Shown one piece after another: positions 27,720-36,475 of a stretch of 64,000 nt of DNA (the first letter of the stretch is position 1; each line of letters opens with the position of its first letter). Made by a program: the position numbers and the translations under genes. The stretch is from Clostridium uliginosum. Lineage in GTDB: Bacteria > Bacillota > Clostridia > Clostridiales > Clostridiaceae. The notes beneath the pieces are model-generated. The model saw nothing but the letters and a program-made list of their open reading frames with translations. It made no database searches and was not told the origin of the DNA. The stretch is from contig NZ_FOMG01000016.1 in NCBI RefSeq assembly GCF_900112485.1, positions 28,132-92,131 of the forward strand, in the 5' to 3' direction.

Positions 27720-28631
27720 TCATACTGAAGAAGTTTTAGAATTAATCGTGTTTTTAACTATATTCTCTTTATATGGTTCTAGATGTACAATAACCTCTAC
27801 ATTATTATTTAATTCTTTTCTTATATCATCTTGAATTTTATGAGTAAGTCTATGCGATTCTTCAAGACTTAACTTAGAATCAGCTAGGACGTGCATATCT
27901 ATGTGCATATCATCAATTGTTCCTCGACTTCTTATCTTATGAGCTCCTCTTACATCTTCCTCAGCCATTACAATTTTCTCTATCTTTCCTGTGTCAACTG
28001 CTGCACTATCCACTAAAATACCACTAGCTACTTTGAATATATCATAAGCAGCACGAAATATAAAAATAGCTACTATAAACGACGCCAAGCTATCAACAAT
28101 TGGAGGTGCTCCTAATTTTATCGCAATAAGGGTAGTAATTACACCAAGTGTTACATATACATCACTTTTTGTATCCATTGAATCAGAAATAAGAATTGTA
28201 CTGTTTAACTCTACACCCTTTCTATACTCATACTTTGTGACAAATATATTAATACAAAGAGTAATAATCATGACTATTAGGCTTTCTATATTAATTTCAG
28301 GCATAACCGGATTCATAAACTTAGTAACTGCCTCGGTTATAATTTTAAACCCCAAAAGAACCAACATACCTACAATAAATAGTCCTGTAAGTGTTTCAAA
28401 CTTTCTGTGACCATAAGGATGGTCATCATCTATAGGTTTTGCTGCTATTCCTATCCCAATAAGTCCCACAACATTTGAACACCCATCTGTTATTGAGTGA
28501 AATCCATCTGCTGTCATACTTGAACTATTTACAATATTACCCATGATTATTTTTGCAACAGCCACTGCTATATTTGCAAACATGATAATCCATAATATTT
28601 TTTTTACTTTTATAAAGTTGTTCCTTATCAA
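27720..28631 (-). CDS. Cation diffusion facilitator (CDF) family metal efflux transporter, copy 1
   Basis: About 303 residues from a TTG at 28631. The neighbouring copy has the same TTG preceded by AGTAGGT, and the longer frame starts inside an F1 repeat end. Six membrane helices: helix II carries SSSMTADGFHSITDG, a metal-site HxxxD arrangement, helix V SDSMDTKSDVYVT, and the cytoplasmic tail binds metal through HIDMHVLAD and VIVHLEP. CDF proteins export Zn, Fe, Mn or Co by proton exchange. Helix V has D..D rather than the H..D of the zinc-specific type in this copy, while copy 2 has SDAMHTKSD, so the two may prefer different metals. Upstream palindromes (28882-28989) recur before copy 2. Confidence 0.9.
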   Translation of the reverse strand: MIRNNFIKVKKILWIIMFANIAVAVAKIIMGNIVNSSSMTADGFHSITDGCSNVVGLIGIGIAAKPIDDDHPYGHRKFETLTGLFIVGMLVLLGFKIITEAVTKFMNPVMPEINIESLIVMIITLCINIFVTKYEYRKGVELNSTILISDSMDTKSDVYVTLGVITTLIAIKLGAPPIVDSLASFIVAIFIFRAAYDIFKVASGILVDSAAVDTGKIEKIVMAEEDVRGAHKIRSRGTIDDMHIDMHVLADSKLSLEESHRLTHKIQDDIRKELNNNVEVIVHLEPYKENIVKNTINSKTSSV

Positions 28632-28658
28632 AACAATACCTACTTTCAATTCTAAAAA

Positions 28659-28703
28659 TTTAGGCACATGAATACTGATCTATTATTTTTTAAATGTGCC
28701 TTA
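28659..28703. repeat. F1 short palindromic copy in the leader of CDF copy 1
   Basis: TAGGCACATGAATACTGATC and TATTATTTTTTAAATGTGCC face each other. It sits 28 bases upstream of the proposed TTG start. Confidence 0.65.
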
Positions 28704-28734
28704 AGTAACTCATCTATATTTTTCTATCTTTAAA

Positions 28735-28790
28735 TTGCACCGCCCATAAGCTTTATATACAATATGAACACAATTTTAAGACAAAGCGTT
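28735..28790. repeat. F2 right-half fragment
   Basis: CACCGCCCATAAGCTTTATA and ACACAATTTTAAGACAAAGC are the right arm of F2 with no left arm. Confidence 0.55.
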
Positions 28791-28881
28791 AAATTTAAAT
28801 AACTATTGTATAATTAATTTGTCAATATAAATTTAATACACCTCTTTTTAGACTTTTTTTTATTAAATATAGACTAATTTA

Positions 28882-28989
28882 ATTATCAATTGGAAATAAT
28901 TTCTATACTTTTATATTATTCTATAACTTCATATGTGTGAATGATTTAAAGAATAGCTTTTTAACAAAAACTTAATATCAATTGATAAT
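28882..28989. promoter_or_regulatory. Two ATTATCAATTG(ATAAT) sites upstream of CDF copy 1
   Basis: ATTATCAATTG (28882-28892, right half diverged) and the near-perfect palindrome ATATCAATTGATAAT (28975-28989). The same pair, about 90 bases apart, lies before CDF copy 2. They are candidate operators for a metal-responsive regulator; the regulator is not in the window. Confidence 0.5.
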
Positions 28990-29002
28990 GTAAATCTATA
29001 TT

Positions 29003-29155
29003 AGGCATATTAAAGAAAATAATAAGTCAAAGATGCGAAATACTTTTTTTCAATTGAACCTTAGAAGAACTTATTCAGCATGTAGCAGTGCTTATCCCCC
29101 ACTTTGATAAAATATAGAGGTGTTATTATCAATGGTCGTGAATTGAATAAACTAA
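29003..29155. repeat. F1 left half joined to F8 repeat
   Basis: GGCATATTAAAGAAAATAAT opens as F1 but runs into AACCTTAGAAGAACTTATTC ... CAGTGCTTATCCCCC ... TAGAGGTGTTAT ... GAATAAAC, the F8 sequence, also present at 49660-49762. No F1 right arm is seen. Function unknown. Confidence 0.5.
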
Positions 29156-29192
29156 AATGAGGAGCTCAACAACTTATGTTAGCTCCTCATTC
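29156..29192 (-). terminator. Terminator of the second CDF gene
   Basis: ATGAGGAGCT and AGCTCCTCAT form the stem, 20 bases past the CDF stop; on the minus strand TTTTAGTTT follows. Confidence 0.75.
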
Positions 29193-29211
29193 TAAATCTT
29201 TTATAAAAACA

Positions 29212-30102
29212 TTAATCCTCTGTTTTAACTGTATCCTCTTCATAAGGTTCTAGATGCACAATAACCTCTACATTATTATTTAATTCTTTTCTTATAGCAT
29301 CTTGAATTTTATGATTAAGTTTATGCGATTCTTCAAGGCTAAGATCTGAATCCGCTAGGATATGCATATCTATGTGCATGTCATCAATTGTTCCTCTACT
29401 TCTTATCTTATGAACTCCCTTTACACCTTCCTGAGTCAGTACAATTTTCTCTACATTTTCTGTGTCAACTGCTGCACTATCCACTAAAATACTACTTGAT
29501 ACTTTGAATATATCATAAGCAGCACGCAATATAAAAATAGCTACTATAAAAGATGCCAAACTATCAACAATTGGAGGTGCTCCTAATTTTATAGCAACAA
29601 GGGTAGTAATTACACCAAGTGTTACATATATATCACTTTTTGTATGCATTGCATCAGAAATAAGAATTGTACTGTTTAACTCTACACCTTTTTTATGTTC
29701 ATACTTTGTAACAAATATATTAATACAAAGAGTAATAATCATCACTATAAAGCTTACTATATTAATTTCAGGCATAACTGGATTCATGAATTTAGTAACT
29801 GAATCAGCTATAATTTTAAAACCTAAAAAAACCAACATACCTACAATAAATAGTCCTGTAAGTGTTTCATACTTTCTGTGCCCATAAGGATGGTCATCAT
29901 CTATAGGTTTTGAAGCTATTCCTATCCCAATTAGTCCAATAATATTTGAAGAACCATCTGTAATTGAATGGAATCCATCTGCTGTCATACTTGAACTATT
30001 TATAATAGTACCCATGATTATTTTTGCAACAGCCACTGCTATATTGGCAAACATAATAATCCATAATACTTTTTTTACTTCCATAAAGTTGTTCTTTATC
30101 AA
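29212..30102 (-). CDS. Cation diffusion facilitator (CDF) family metal efflux transporter, copy 2
   Basis: About 296 residues from TTG 30102, preceded by AGTAGGTG. It is highly similar to copy 1 over the full length (SSSMTADGFHSITDGSSN, YGHRKYETLTGLFIVGML, DMHIDMHILADSDLSLEES), so this is a tandem gene duplication. Helix V reads SDAMHTKSD, with a His where copy 1 has an Asp, which may alter metal choice. The two genes are each followed by their own terminator and each preceded by the same pair of ATTATCAATTG sites, so the promoter was duplicated with the gene. The intergenic spacing and inserted repeats differ. Confidence 0.9.
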   Translation of the reverse strand: MIKNNFMEVKKVLWIIMFANIAVAVAKIIMGTIINSSSMTADGFHSITDGSSNIIGLIGIGIASKPIDDDHPYGHRKYETLTGLFIVGMLVFLGFKIIADSVTKFMNPVMPEINIVSFIVMIITLCINIFVTKYEHKKGVELNSTILISDAMHTKSDIYVTLGVITTLVAIKLGAPPIVDSLASFIVAIFILRAAYDIFKVSSSILVDSAAVDTENVEKIVLTQEGVKGVHKIRSRGTIDDMHIDMHILADSDLSLEESHKLNHKIQDAIRKELNNNVEVIVHLEPYEEDTVKTED

Positions 30103-30435
30103 AATAACACCTACTTTCAACTTTTTAAATTTAAGTAATTTCTATATTTTTCTCTATCTTTACTTTTAAATACCTTTAAAATATAAATAATTTGTCAATA
30201 TAAATTTAACTAACTTTGATTTAGCCTTAACACCATATATGCATTCCTAAAAGTGTTAAAATAAATGCACTAGATATAATTGTATACAATCTTATAACTA
30301 TACTATTCCTAATTCCAAGAAATCATTTTCTATATCATAAATACTTATATATATATCATCTATACCTAACAACTTTTTCAAAAAATTCAATACACCTCTT
30401 TACACACTATTTTTTATTAAATATATACCAAATTA

Positions 30436-30541
30436 ATTATCAATTGAAATAATATTTATATTTTCATAATATGCTATAGTTGTATATATGTCAATGGTTT
30501 AAAGGATATATTTTAAACAGAATTTATTATCAATTGATAAT
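30436..30541. promoter_or_regulatory. Two ATTATCAATTG(ATAAT) sites upstream of CDF copy 2
   Basis: ATTATCAATTG followed by AAATAAT (30436-30453) and the perfect 16-base palindrome ATTATCAATTGATAAT (30526-30541). A further TTGATAA half-site follows at 30551. The layout is conserved with copy 1. Confidence 0.5.
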
Positions 30542-30565
30542 ATTATATAATTGATAACCTTTTAT

Positions 30566-30796
30566 AAGGCATATGAAAGAAAATAACAAGTCCAAAATGT
30601 CATGATTATTTTTCATTAGGCAAGGAAGTAGATTGGTCTCATAGTGGTGCTATTAGAGCAATCTGCTGACATGAGCAGTGAACCCAAATCTATGATTTGG
30701 TGTGACTCGCTTACTCAGTGAGCGTATGCAAGTCGAGCTTCCTATAATAAAAAATAGGCTTGACAGATGGACTTATTATTTAATTGATTATGCCTA
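30566..30796. repeat. F1 palindromic repeat carrying the exchangeable GCGTATGCAAGTCGAG module
   Basis: Ends AAGGCATATGAAAGAAAATA and TTATTTAATTGATTATGCCT. The tip includes CTTACTCAGTGAGCGTATGC (30711-30730), which also occurs in F2 copies. It is in the leader region of CDF copy 2. Confidence 0.8.
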
Positions 30797-30890
30797 ATTA
30801 CATTGTAAGAATATATTGGATATATTTTACAACATAAACATTCACTTAAACATATCTAAAAGCCTAAATAAAAATTTCACCAAATAAATA

Positions 30891-30922
30891 AAAGCCACTT
30901 GAAATTAATCAAGTAGCTATTT
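30891..30922 (-). terminator. Hairpin downstream of trxA
   Basis: AAAGC-ACTTGA and TCAAGT-GCTATTT pair around AATTAA. On the minus strand it runs into CTTTTATTTATTT. A stray F1 right end lies between it and the trxA stop (31020-31046). Confidence 0.55.
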
Positions 30923-31048
30923 ATCAATGTATTCTTAATATCAAGTGATTCTTAAATTCATGTGAAAATTTATTATACCATTAAGGTCTTTCTGTGATTC
31001 TAAAGAACGAGGTCACTACTGCGCTATTATTTTTTTAAATGAGCCTTA

Positions 31049-31366
31049 TTATAAATATGCTTTCACTTTACTTACTATATTTTGTTCTGGCATAAAACCA
31101 GCTAAGTTTTCTACTGGAACTCCATCCTTAAATATAATCATAGTTGGAACTGCAGCTATTTTATACTTCTGAGCTATATTACGACTTTCATCCACATCTA
31201 TTTTAAAGAATTTAGCTTTATCTCCCATATTATTACTAACGCCCTCAAATACTGGTGCTAACATCTTGCATGGTCCACACCAATCAGCAAAGAAATCTAC
31301 CACTACCACACCCTTAGTATTTTCAACTTCATTAACAAATTCATTACCATTTATCACCTTAGCCAT
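31049..31366 (-). CDS. trxA: Thioredoxin
   Basis: 105 residues from ATG 31366 (GGAGG 8 bases upstream; the frame to 31381 starts in that site). The active site WCGPC in DFFADWCGPCKMLAPV, the cis-Pro loop AVPTMIIF and the final helix are all present and of normal length. It reduces protein disulfides in the cytoplasm using thioredoxin reductase; no trxB is near. It is a single gene with its own hairpin downstream. A long F2 repeat begins about 115 bases upstream. Confidence 0.95.
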   Translation of the reverse strand: MAKVINGNEFVNEVENTKGVVVVDFFADWCGPCKMLAPVFEGVSNNMGDKAKFFKIDVDESRNIAQKYKIAAVPTMIIFKDGVPVENLAGFMPEQNIVSKVKAYL

Positions 31367-31480
31367 AATTAATTCCTCCAATTCATAACTTTTAACTTTT
31401 GATACTGTCTATAATCTAATTATAATTACATCATGATGTTATTTCTGTGACTTAATCACTTAGCATTTATTTTTTTAAAA

Positions 31481-31702
31481 GGCTATGTTTTAAGTGAATG
31501 TTGATATTGTAATATAAAGCTCATGGACGATGGAATTCACTTTAAGAACTCTAAACGAATATTAGTCCTATTAATGCATGCTCCTAATCAAAGATTATGA
31601 CAAGCGTTAATAGTACAAATATTCATTAAGAGTTCTACAAAGCAAATTCCAATGCCAGTTCGCCTTTATATTAAAATATCAACACTATTTTAAAACAGAG
31701 CC
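31481..31702. repeat. F2 palindromic repeat, reverse orientation
   Basis: GGCTATGTTTTAAGTGAATG and CACTATTTTAAAACAGAGCC are the ends; GCTCATGGACGATGGAATTC and CAATGCCAGTTCGCC mark it as inverted relative to 10522. It lies upstream of trxA. Confidence 0.85.
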
Positions 31703-31782
31703 ATATAAATAAAGAGAAATTTAAACATAGTTCTTAATTTCAGATAGAGTTTTTATTGTATCTAAAGTTCAAAGGTAGTAAT

Positions 31783-31828
31783 GATGCTAAAAACACTCCA
31801 TCTTTTAAAAGATAGAGTGTTTAGCATC
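31783..31828. terminator. Long bidirectional hairpin
   Basis: GATGCTAA-AACACTC-ATCTTTT pairs with AAAAGAT-GAGTGTTTAGCATC, two bulges, no loop to speak of. It lies between trxA and the autolysin gene, and could end transcripts or be a repeat relic. Confidence 0.5.
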
Positions 31829-31960
31829 AACTGTAAACATATTAGATAAAATAACGAGTTATACTAGTTAATTTTCTTTAAGGCATATTCATATTCATCA
31901 ATTTTATCCTTTATAAAAATAACGAATTTTATTAATTTGAACTTATGTATTTAAATTTAA

Positions 31961-32387
31961 GGTTATGTTTTATAAGAGTGTTGATATTGTTATATTTTTG
32001 TAAAGTGGACATTAAAATTGGACTTTTAGAACTCTTAAGTGAGAGTCCAAAAGTAAATGTCCAAATTTTACATTTGGTATCTCAAACTTACTCAGCGAAC
32101 GAATGTGAGTCGAGTTTCCTTGAGTATTGTCCTCTTTCTTGCTTGTCCGAAGCTTGCCTTTGGAGCAAGCTAAAAGGGGACTATACTCATTTAGACGTTC
32201 TTAAGTGAGAGTCAAAAAGTAAGAGTCCAAATTTTATATTTGGGTCCTCTAACTTTCTCTGTGAGCATTTTATATTTTGTTGCTCGAACTTACTCAGCGA
32301 ATGAATATGAGTCGAGTTTCCTATATCAATTTCTTAGCCCACTTTACAATATATGACAATATCAACACAGTTTTAAAACGAAATCTT
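31961..32387. repeat. F2 palindromic repeat, longest copy (about 430 bases)
   Basis: GGTTATGTTTTATAAGAGTG to TCAACACAGTTTTAAAACG. It holds the shared hairpin GCTTGTCCGAAGCTTGCCTT / GGAGCAAGC and two copies of the CTTACTCAGCGAACGAATG module (32086-32120, 32286-32322). Its inner part is almost the same as the inverted copy at 47262-47554. Open frames inside are by-products of the repeat. Confidence 0.85.
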
Positions 32388-32412
32388 AAATTTAAAATAC
32401 TATTTTCTGATT

Positions 32413-33906
32413 TTAGTAAGGATAATAATAGAAACGATTTGATGGATCAGTATCATAATTAGAGTCATAAGATAATACATTTCTTTCATGAAGTATATTA
32501 TTATCAAATTTCTTTTTTTGATTGTCTATAATATATGCATAGTCACCTTTATCCCAGCACATAAACATATACACATGTGAATTATTATTAGTAAATACAA
32601 AATCCCCTGGTTTTAATTGATTTAAATCATAACTCTCAATAAATCCTCTATTTTTTAATTGCCCTTCTAACTGACCTACATTAGCTGTTGAAGTTGGAAT
32701 TGCAAATCCATTTCTTCTTAAAACTTCCGATGCAAAATAAACACAATTATTACTCTCAACATTTCCATGTAAGCTTATTGCAGTATTATGAACACTAACT
32801 TGATTGTCCACATTAGTCATATATTTAAACATATTGTAATTACTGTTTGAATGAGAATAATTAGAATATGTATTTACACATTCACCATTTGCCTGTGAAT
32901 ATTTATAATCATCAGCCCAAGTATTTTCTGCTAAAATTCCTTCTCCATAAAACTTATAATTCTTTCCATCTATCATTTTTTCTTCTCCAGAAACCATAAT
33001 ACCCGTGCTTCTATCTAAATAGTACCATTCATTGTTATACTTCATCCATCCATACTTCATTTCTCCTGAATCAGAAAAATAATACCACTTGTTATCTATA
33101 TTTTTCCATCCGGTAGACATTTCTCCACCATTGTTTAAATAATAATTTACACTATTAATATTTTTTATTCCCTTTTGCATTGTTCCTTCTTCATTAAAAT
33201 AATACCATTTGTTATCTATGTTTTTCCATTTGCTCTTAACTATTCCAGTTCCTTGTTCTGAATAATACCATTTATCATCTTGTTTATACCAGCCAATTCT
33301 TTCAATACCATCTTTTTTGAAATTATATTGATTACCATCTATTATTTGGTTTCCTACAAGCTTGTCCCCTTTTGAATTAATGTAAAACCATTTACTATTT
33401 AAATAATGCCAACCTTCCTTATATTTAAAATCATTACCATCTAAATTACAGTAATAGTAATTTCCATTTATAATCTTTTTTTCAACTGTTTCTGATACTT
33501 TAGTAATATTATTATTGCTTAAATTTAAATATTTTATCTTTGTTAACTGAGCTAAAACATTGGGAATCTCCCCATCTATTTTAGAAGAATTCAAATCTAA
33601 ATATTCTAAATTTTTTAATAAAGAAATTGATCCTGGTATAGTATCATCAATTTTTTTATTGCTTAAATCTATTTTTTTAATAGATAAAAAGTCTTCTTCT
33701 TTAAGATCTTTCAATGACTTATTTAATTGAGTTGCAACTTCTCTTGTTAGCCAATTGTCCTCAATTAAAACTTTGCTTTCTTGAACTATTTCGATTTTTA
33801 CATCTTTTTTTGCATCTTTTTCATCTGCATAACTAACTACCGGAATACTATTAACCCCTAAAATTACTGCTAATAATACGACCAGTTTTAATTTCTTTTG
33901 TTTCAT
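32413..33906 (-). CDS. Secreted cell-wall hydrolase: LRR + cell-wall-binding repeats + NlpC/P60-like amidase domain
   Basis: A 497-residue protein with a signal peptide (KKLKLVVLLAVILGVNSIPVV, cut near SYA) and a short LRR region (ISLLKNLEYLDLNSSKIDGE, about 75-140). About eight choline/cell-wall-binding repeats follow (KWYYFNEEGTMQKGI-type, 155-315). The C-terminal catalytic domain resembles NlpC/P60 or CHAP enzymes: Cys in SNNCVYFASEVLRRNG near 390, His in NNNSHVYMFMCWDKG near 446. It probably cuts a peptide bond in peptidoglycan, or attacks rival or host walls. A glucosaminidase gene lies upstream on the same strand, 117 bases away, so they may be co-transcribed. Confidence 0.85.
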   Translation of the reverse strand: MKQKKLKLVVLLAVILGVNSIPVVSYADEKDAKKDVKIEIVQESKVLIEDNWLTREVATQLNKSLKDLKEEDFLSIKKIDLSNKKIDDTIPGSISLLKNLEYLDLNSSKIDGEIPNVLAQLTKIKYLNLSNNNITKVSETVEKKIINGNYYYCNLDGNDFKYKEGWHYLNSKWFYINSKGDKLVGNQIIDGNQYNFKKDGIERIGWYKQDDKWYYSEQGTGIVKSKWKNIDNKWYYFNEEGTMQKGIKNINSVNYYLNNGGEMSTGWKNIDNKWYYFSDSGEMKYGWMKYNNEWYYLDRSTGIMVSGEEKMIDGKNYKFYGEGILAENTWADDYKYSQANGECVNTYSNYSHSNSNYNMFKYMTNVDNQVSVHNTAISLHGNVESNNCVYFASEVLRRNGFAIPTSTANVGQLEGQLKNRGFIESYDLNQLKPGDFVFTNNNSHVYMFMCWDKGDYAYIIDNQKKKFDNNILHERNVLSYDSNYDTDPSNRFYYYPY

Positions 33907-34023
33907 TGTATTCTTTTCTCCTCTTCATCTTTTGTTAATTTACATATTATTATCGATTATTTTCCATAATAATTGAGGAGTTTATTTTCAGTTGATTTTT
34001 TATATATAAAATAGATATATATT

Positions 34024-35007
34024 CTATTTCTGACTTTGCACCTTACTGTCAATAAGTTGCAAATCATTTTCTCTTATTAAGTCAATCAATAAATCAGCAT
34101 ATGTATTATTTCCATTTTTGTCTTGCTTAGTGCTGTATCCTGCATTTTCAATTGATTGAGCTTGTTCTATATATTGAGAATTATTAAAAACTCCATGTTC
34201 TTTATATCGTTTATTATTTGAAAGGAATTTACCATAATCGTCCAAAGAATCTGTTTTGTTTTCATAACTTCTAAAATTATCTTTTATAACATCTTTATAA
34301 TATTCTGATGTAGTCATATTTACACTTTTTCCCTTCCAACTACTATCAGCTTTTATTCCAAATAAATTATTTGCTTTAACACTCAGCTCTGATTTTCCCC
34401 AACTAGATTCTAAAATAGCTTGAGATATTGTTATAGAAGGAAGAATTCCAAATTTATTATATAATTCAATTGCTTTTGGTGAAATCTCATCAATAAAATT
34501 TCTATATGTTGAATCTTTTTTTAAATTCTCATTCACTAAACCTATAGATTCCAACTGCTGTATATATTTATAAGTTTGTTCTTTCTGTGAATTACTAAAT
34601 GATAATTTATTTAACACATTTTCTATATTTACAAGTTTATATTTATTCTTTTTACTGCTTGTACTATCTTCGTTTAAAAACATTGAACCTAATTCACTCA
34701 CATTTTTATCATTTGATTTTGAAAAATCTTTCTCATATCTAACCCCATCAATTGCAGCTAAGTATTTCCAATTAACTTGAAGCTTTCCTTTACTTACATC
34801 ATCCGCTGAATCTATATAAAGTTTTATTTCCGAATTATTTAAATTAATATAATCATTCTTGCTTAAATAATTCATTACTGCATATGCGATACATGTAATC
34901 ACAAATAACAAAAATACCATTTTAAACATTTGTGTTATCTTTCTTTTTATTCTTGCATATATTGTGTTATTTCTTCTATTTTCATTAGTTGATATATTAC
35001 GCTTCAT
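34024..35007 (-). CDS. Membrane-anchored glucosaminidase (GH73 family)
   Basis: About 327 residues from ATG 35007 (GGGGG 6 bases before; the 35019 ATG lies in that site). It has a basic N-terminus and one signal-anchor helix (MVFLLFVITCIAYAVMNYL, about 25-45). Residues 170-320 hold the GH73/lysozyme-like domain: SPKAIELYNKFGILPSITIS, AILESSWGKSELSVKANNLF with catalytic Glu near 200, FGIKADSSWKG, YASTKQ-like GYSTKQDKNGNNTYADLL. It cleaves the GlcNAc-MurNAc bond of peptidoglycan. With the neighbouring amidase it may act in cell separation or wall turnover. Confidence 0.88.
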   Translation of the reverse strand: MKRNISTNENRRNNTIYARIKRKITQMFKMVFLLFVITCIAYAVMNYLSKNDYINLNNSEIKLYIDSADDVSKGKLQVNWKYLAAIDGVRYEKDFSKSNDKNVSELGSMFLNEDSTSSKKNKYKLVNIENVLNKLSFSNSQKEQTYKYIQQLESIGLVNENLKKDSTYRNFIDEISPKAIELYNKFGILPSITISQAILESSWGKSELSVKANNLFGIKADSSWKGKSVNMTTSEYYKDVIKDNFRSYENKTDSLDDYGKFLSNNKRYKEHGVFNNSQYIEQAQSIENAGYSTKQDKNGNNTYADLLIDLIRENDLQLIDSKVQSQK

Positions 35008-35091
35008 ACAGTCCCCCATCTTTACTGATTATAAGTTATTAAGTATACATCCACCAAAATATCTATACACAAATACAGACATTAGGATTTA

Positions 35092-35130
35092 AGGCATATT
35101 AAAGAAAATACAAATCAAAGATACCTTAAT
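35092..35130. repeat. F1 left-half fragment
   Basis: AAGGCATATTAAAGAAAATA, then ACAAATCAAAGATACC, without a right arm. Confidence 0.5.
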
Positions 35131-35279
35131 CTATATTAAAGATATCTATTAAGAAATTTAATTCTTTCTTTTGCATACATAAAAAAATATAAAGTATTGT
35201 TTAATATTATATCATAATTTATTTTGCGGTAAAATCCTTAGTCCCTTTATTTTAATTTGCATATAACGTGGAATTTAAA

Positions 35280-35370
35280 GGTGCTATTTCATAATACAAA
35301 TCATTTAATGATATGATGTATATTCAAAAAAAGAAATAGAAATAACATTTGTGAAAGAAGCATTAAAATA
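35280..35370. repeat. F4 repeat, truncated
   Basis: GGTGCTATTTCATAATACAA, then AATCATTTAATGATATGATG and AAAGAAATAGAAATAACATT; it stops at GAAGCATT, where the tRNA terminator starts. Confidence 0.7.
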
Positions 35371-35374
35371 ATAA

Positions 35375-35413
35375 AACACCAGCATTTTATATCTCTATAA
35401 AATCTGGTGTTTA
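35375..35413 (-). terminator. Terminator of the tRNA-Glu gene
   Basis: ACACCAG-ATTTTATA and TATAAAAT-CTGGTGT form the stem, followed on the minus strand by TTTTATTATT, 7 bases past the CCA end. Confidence 0.8.
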
Positions 35414-35419
35414 CTATAA

Positions 35420-35494
35420 TGGTGACCCATACGGGAATCGAACCCATGATTCCACCGTGAGAGGGTGGCGTCTTGACCGCTTGACCAATGGGCC
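35420..35494 (-). tRNA. tRNA-Glu (anticodon CTC)
   Basis: 75 bases with encoded CCA. Acceptor arms GGCCCAT and ATGGGTC, T arm ATGGG-TTCGATT-CCCGT, anticodon stem CCACC/GGTGG around the loop CTCTCAC, so the anticodon is CTC (35461-35459) and reads GAG. A terminator follows at once and it stands alone, away from any rRNA operon. Confidence 0.95.
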
Positions 35495-35929
35495 TTGTAA
35501 CAAAATTAATTATACACTTTTTAATTTATTATGTCAATATTTTCTTAGTTTTTGTTTTTTATTAATGCCTATCCAAATAAATATTTATCAAATAATTACA
35601 TTTTTTTAATTTTCAAAATATTTACTATATTTTGAAAATATACTTGTTTTTTAACTTAAATCTGCTACAATATAAATATAGTTAGTAATTACTCAACAGA
35701 TCGTTGTATGTTCTTTAGTGGAATATATGTAATCTTTAATGACTTTTATAGTCATACCAAATTACTACTCCTTTTTAATATTATTTAAAAGAATGCTTCA
35801 CTATATCATAAAAATCTGCCAGTTTTTTATGTATAGTAAGCATTTTTTTTGATTTTACCCCTTATAATCACACACTCCATACAAATCTAAAAATAATTTT
35901 AAGTTTCTTAAATAATAAATCTTAAAATA
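35495..35929. other. A/T-rich stretch between tRNA-Glu and the first repeat
   Basis: No gene is seen. The part nearest the tRNA should hold its promoter. Around 35695-35780 the base composition is less biased (ACTCAACAGATCGTTGTATG, TTATAGTCATACC), but no RNA family was recognised. Confidence 0.4.
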
Positions 35930-36074
35930 AATAATTAGTAATTCTTCTTGTCTTTTTTGTACTATATTGTGTCAGTAAAGCTATCTAATAACCGCAATAT
36001 TAACTGCTTTCGCTTCCTTGTATAATTCAAAAATTCCTAAGAATATTTAATTAATTATTTATTTTATAATAACT
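35930..36074. repeat. F7 repeat
   Basis: AAATAAATAATTAGTAATTC, TCTTGTCTTTTTTGTACTAT, then CGCTTCCTTG and TTAATTAATTATTTATTTTA. The same order is found at 61960-62112. Confidence 0.65.
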
Positions 36075-36234
36075 AAGGCACATGAAAGAAAATAATAGAC
36101 CAAAGATGCATCGTATATTTGGTGTCAGACAAGGAGGCAATTTCTGTTAATAGCGAGCTATTAGCTGAATTTGCTTACGCAGTATGACGCAAAATAGACA
36201 TGCATACTGGTCTATTATTTTTTTGAATGTGCCT
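36075..36234. repeat. F1 palindromic repeat, well conserved
   Basis: AAGGCACATGAAAGAAAATA ... TATTATTTTTTTGAATGTGC, with GATGCATCGTATATTTGGTG / ACGCAAAATAGACATGC and a tip stem AATAGCGAGCTATT. Confidence 0.9.
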
Positions 36235-36296
36235 AATATTTAAATTTTGTAATGTTATCACCTTATAAAGAATATATAAATAAAGAATATATAAAT

Positions 36297-36456
36297 AAAG
36301 CTTATAAAAGAAACTAACAAATCAAGGATGCAGTGTCTATTTTGCCCAAAGACAAACATGAATGCTTTTCACATATCTCTATATTAGGTGAATATATCGA
36401 TGTAATATGATGAAAAATAGACTAGCACATTAACTTGTTATTTTTTTTATATGCCT
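36297..36456. repeat. F1 repeat in the leader of zupT
   Basis: AAAGCTTATAAAAGAAACTA ... ACTTGTTATTTTTTTTATAT-GCCTA. It ends six bases before the zupT ribosome binding site, so the hairpin would be in the zupT mRNA leader if transcription starts upstream. Confidence 0.7.
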
Positions 36457-36475
36457 AAAAAGAGGTGTTAATAAA

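Noticed and set aside
31945..32208. 87-codon frame, partly the same as 47255-47476 on the other strand
   Set aside because: Both lie in the inner part of long F2 repeats, so the shared peptide reflects the repeat; no start site and no conserved protein character.
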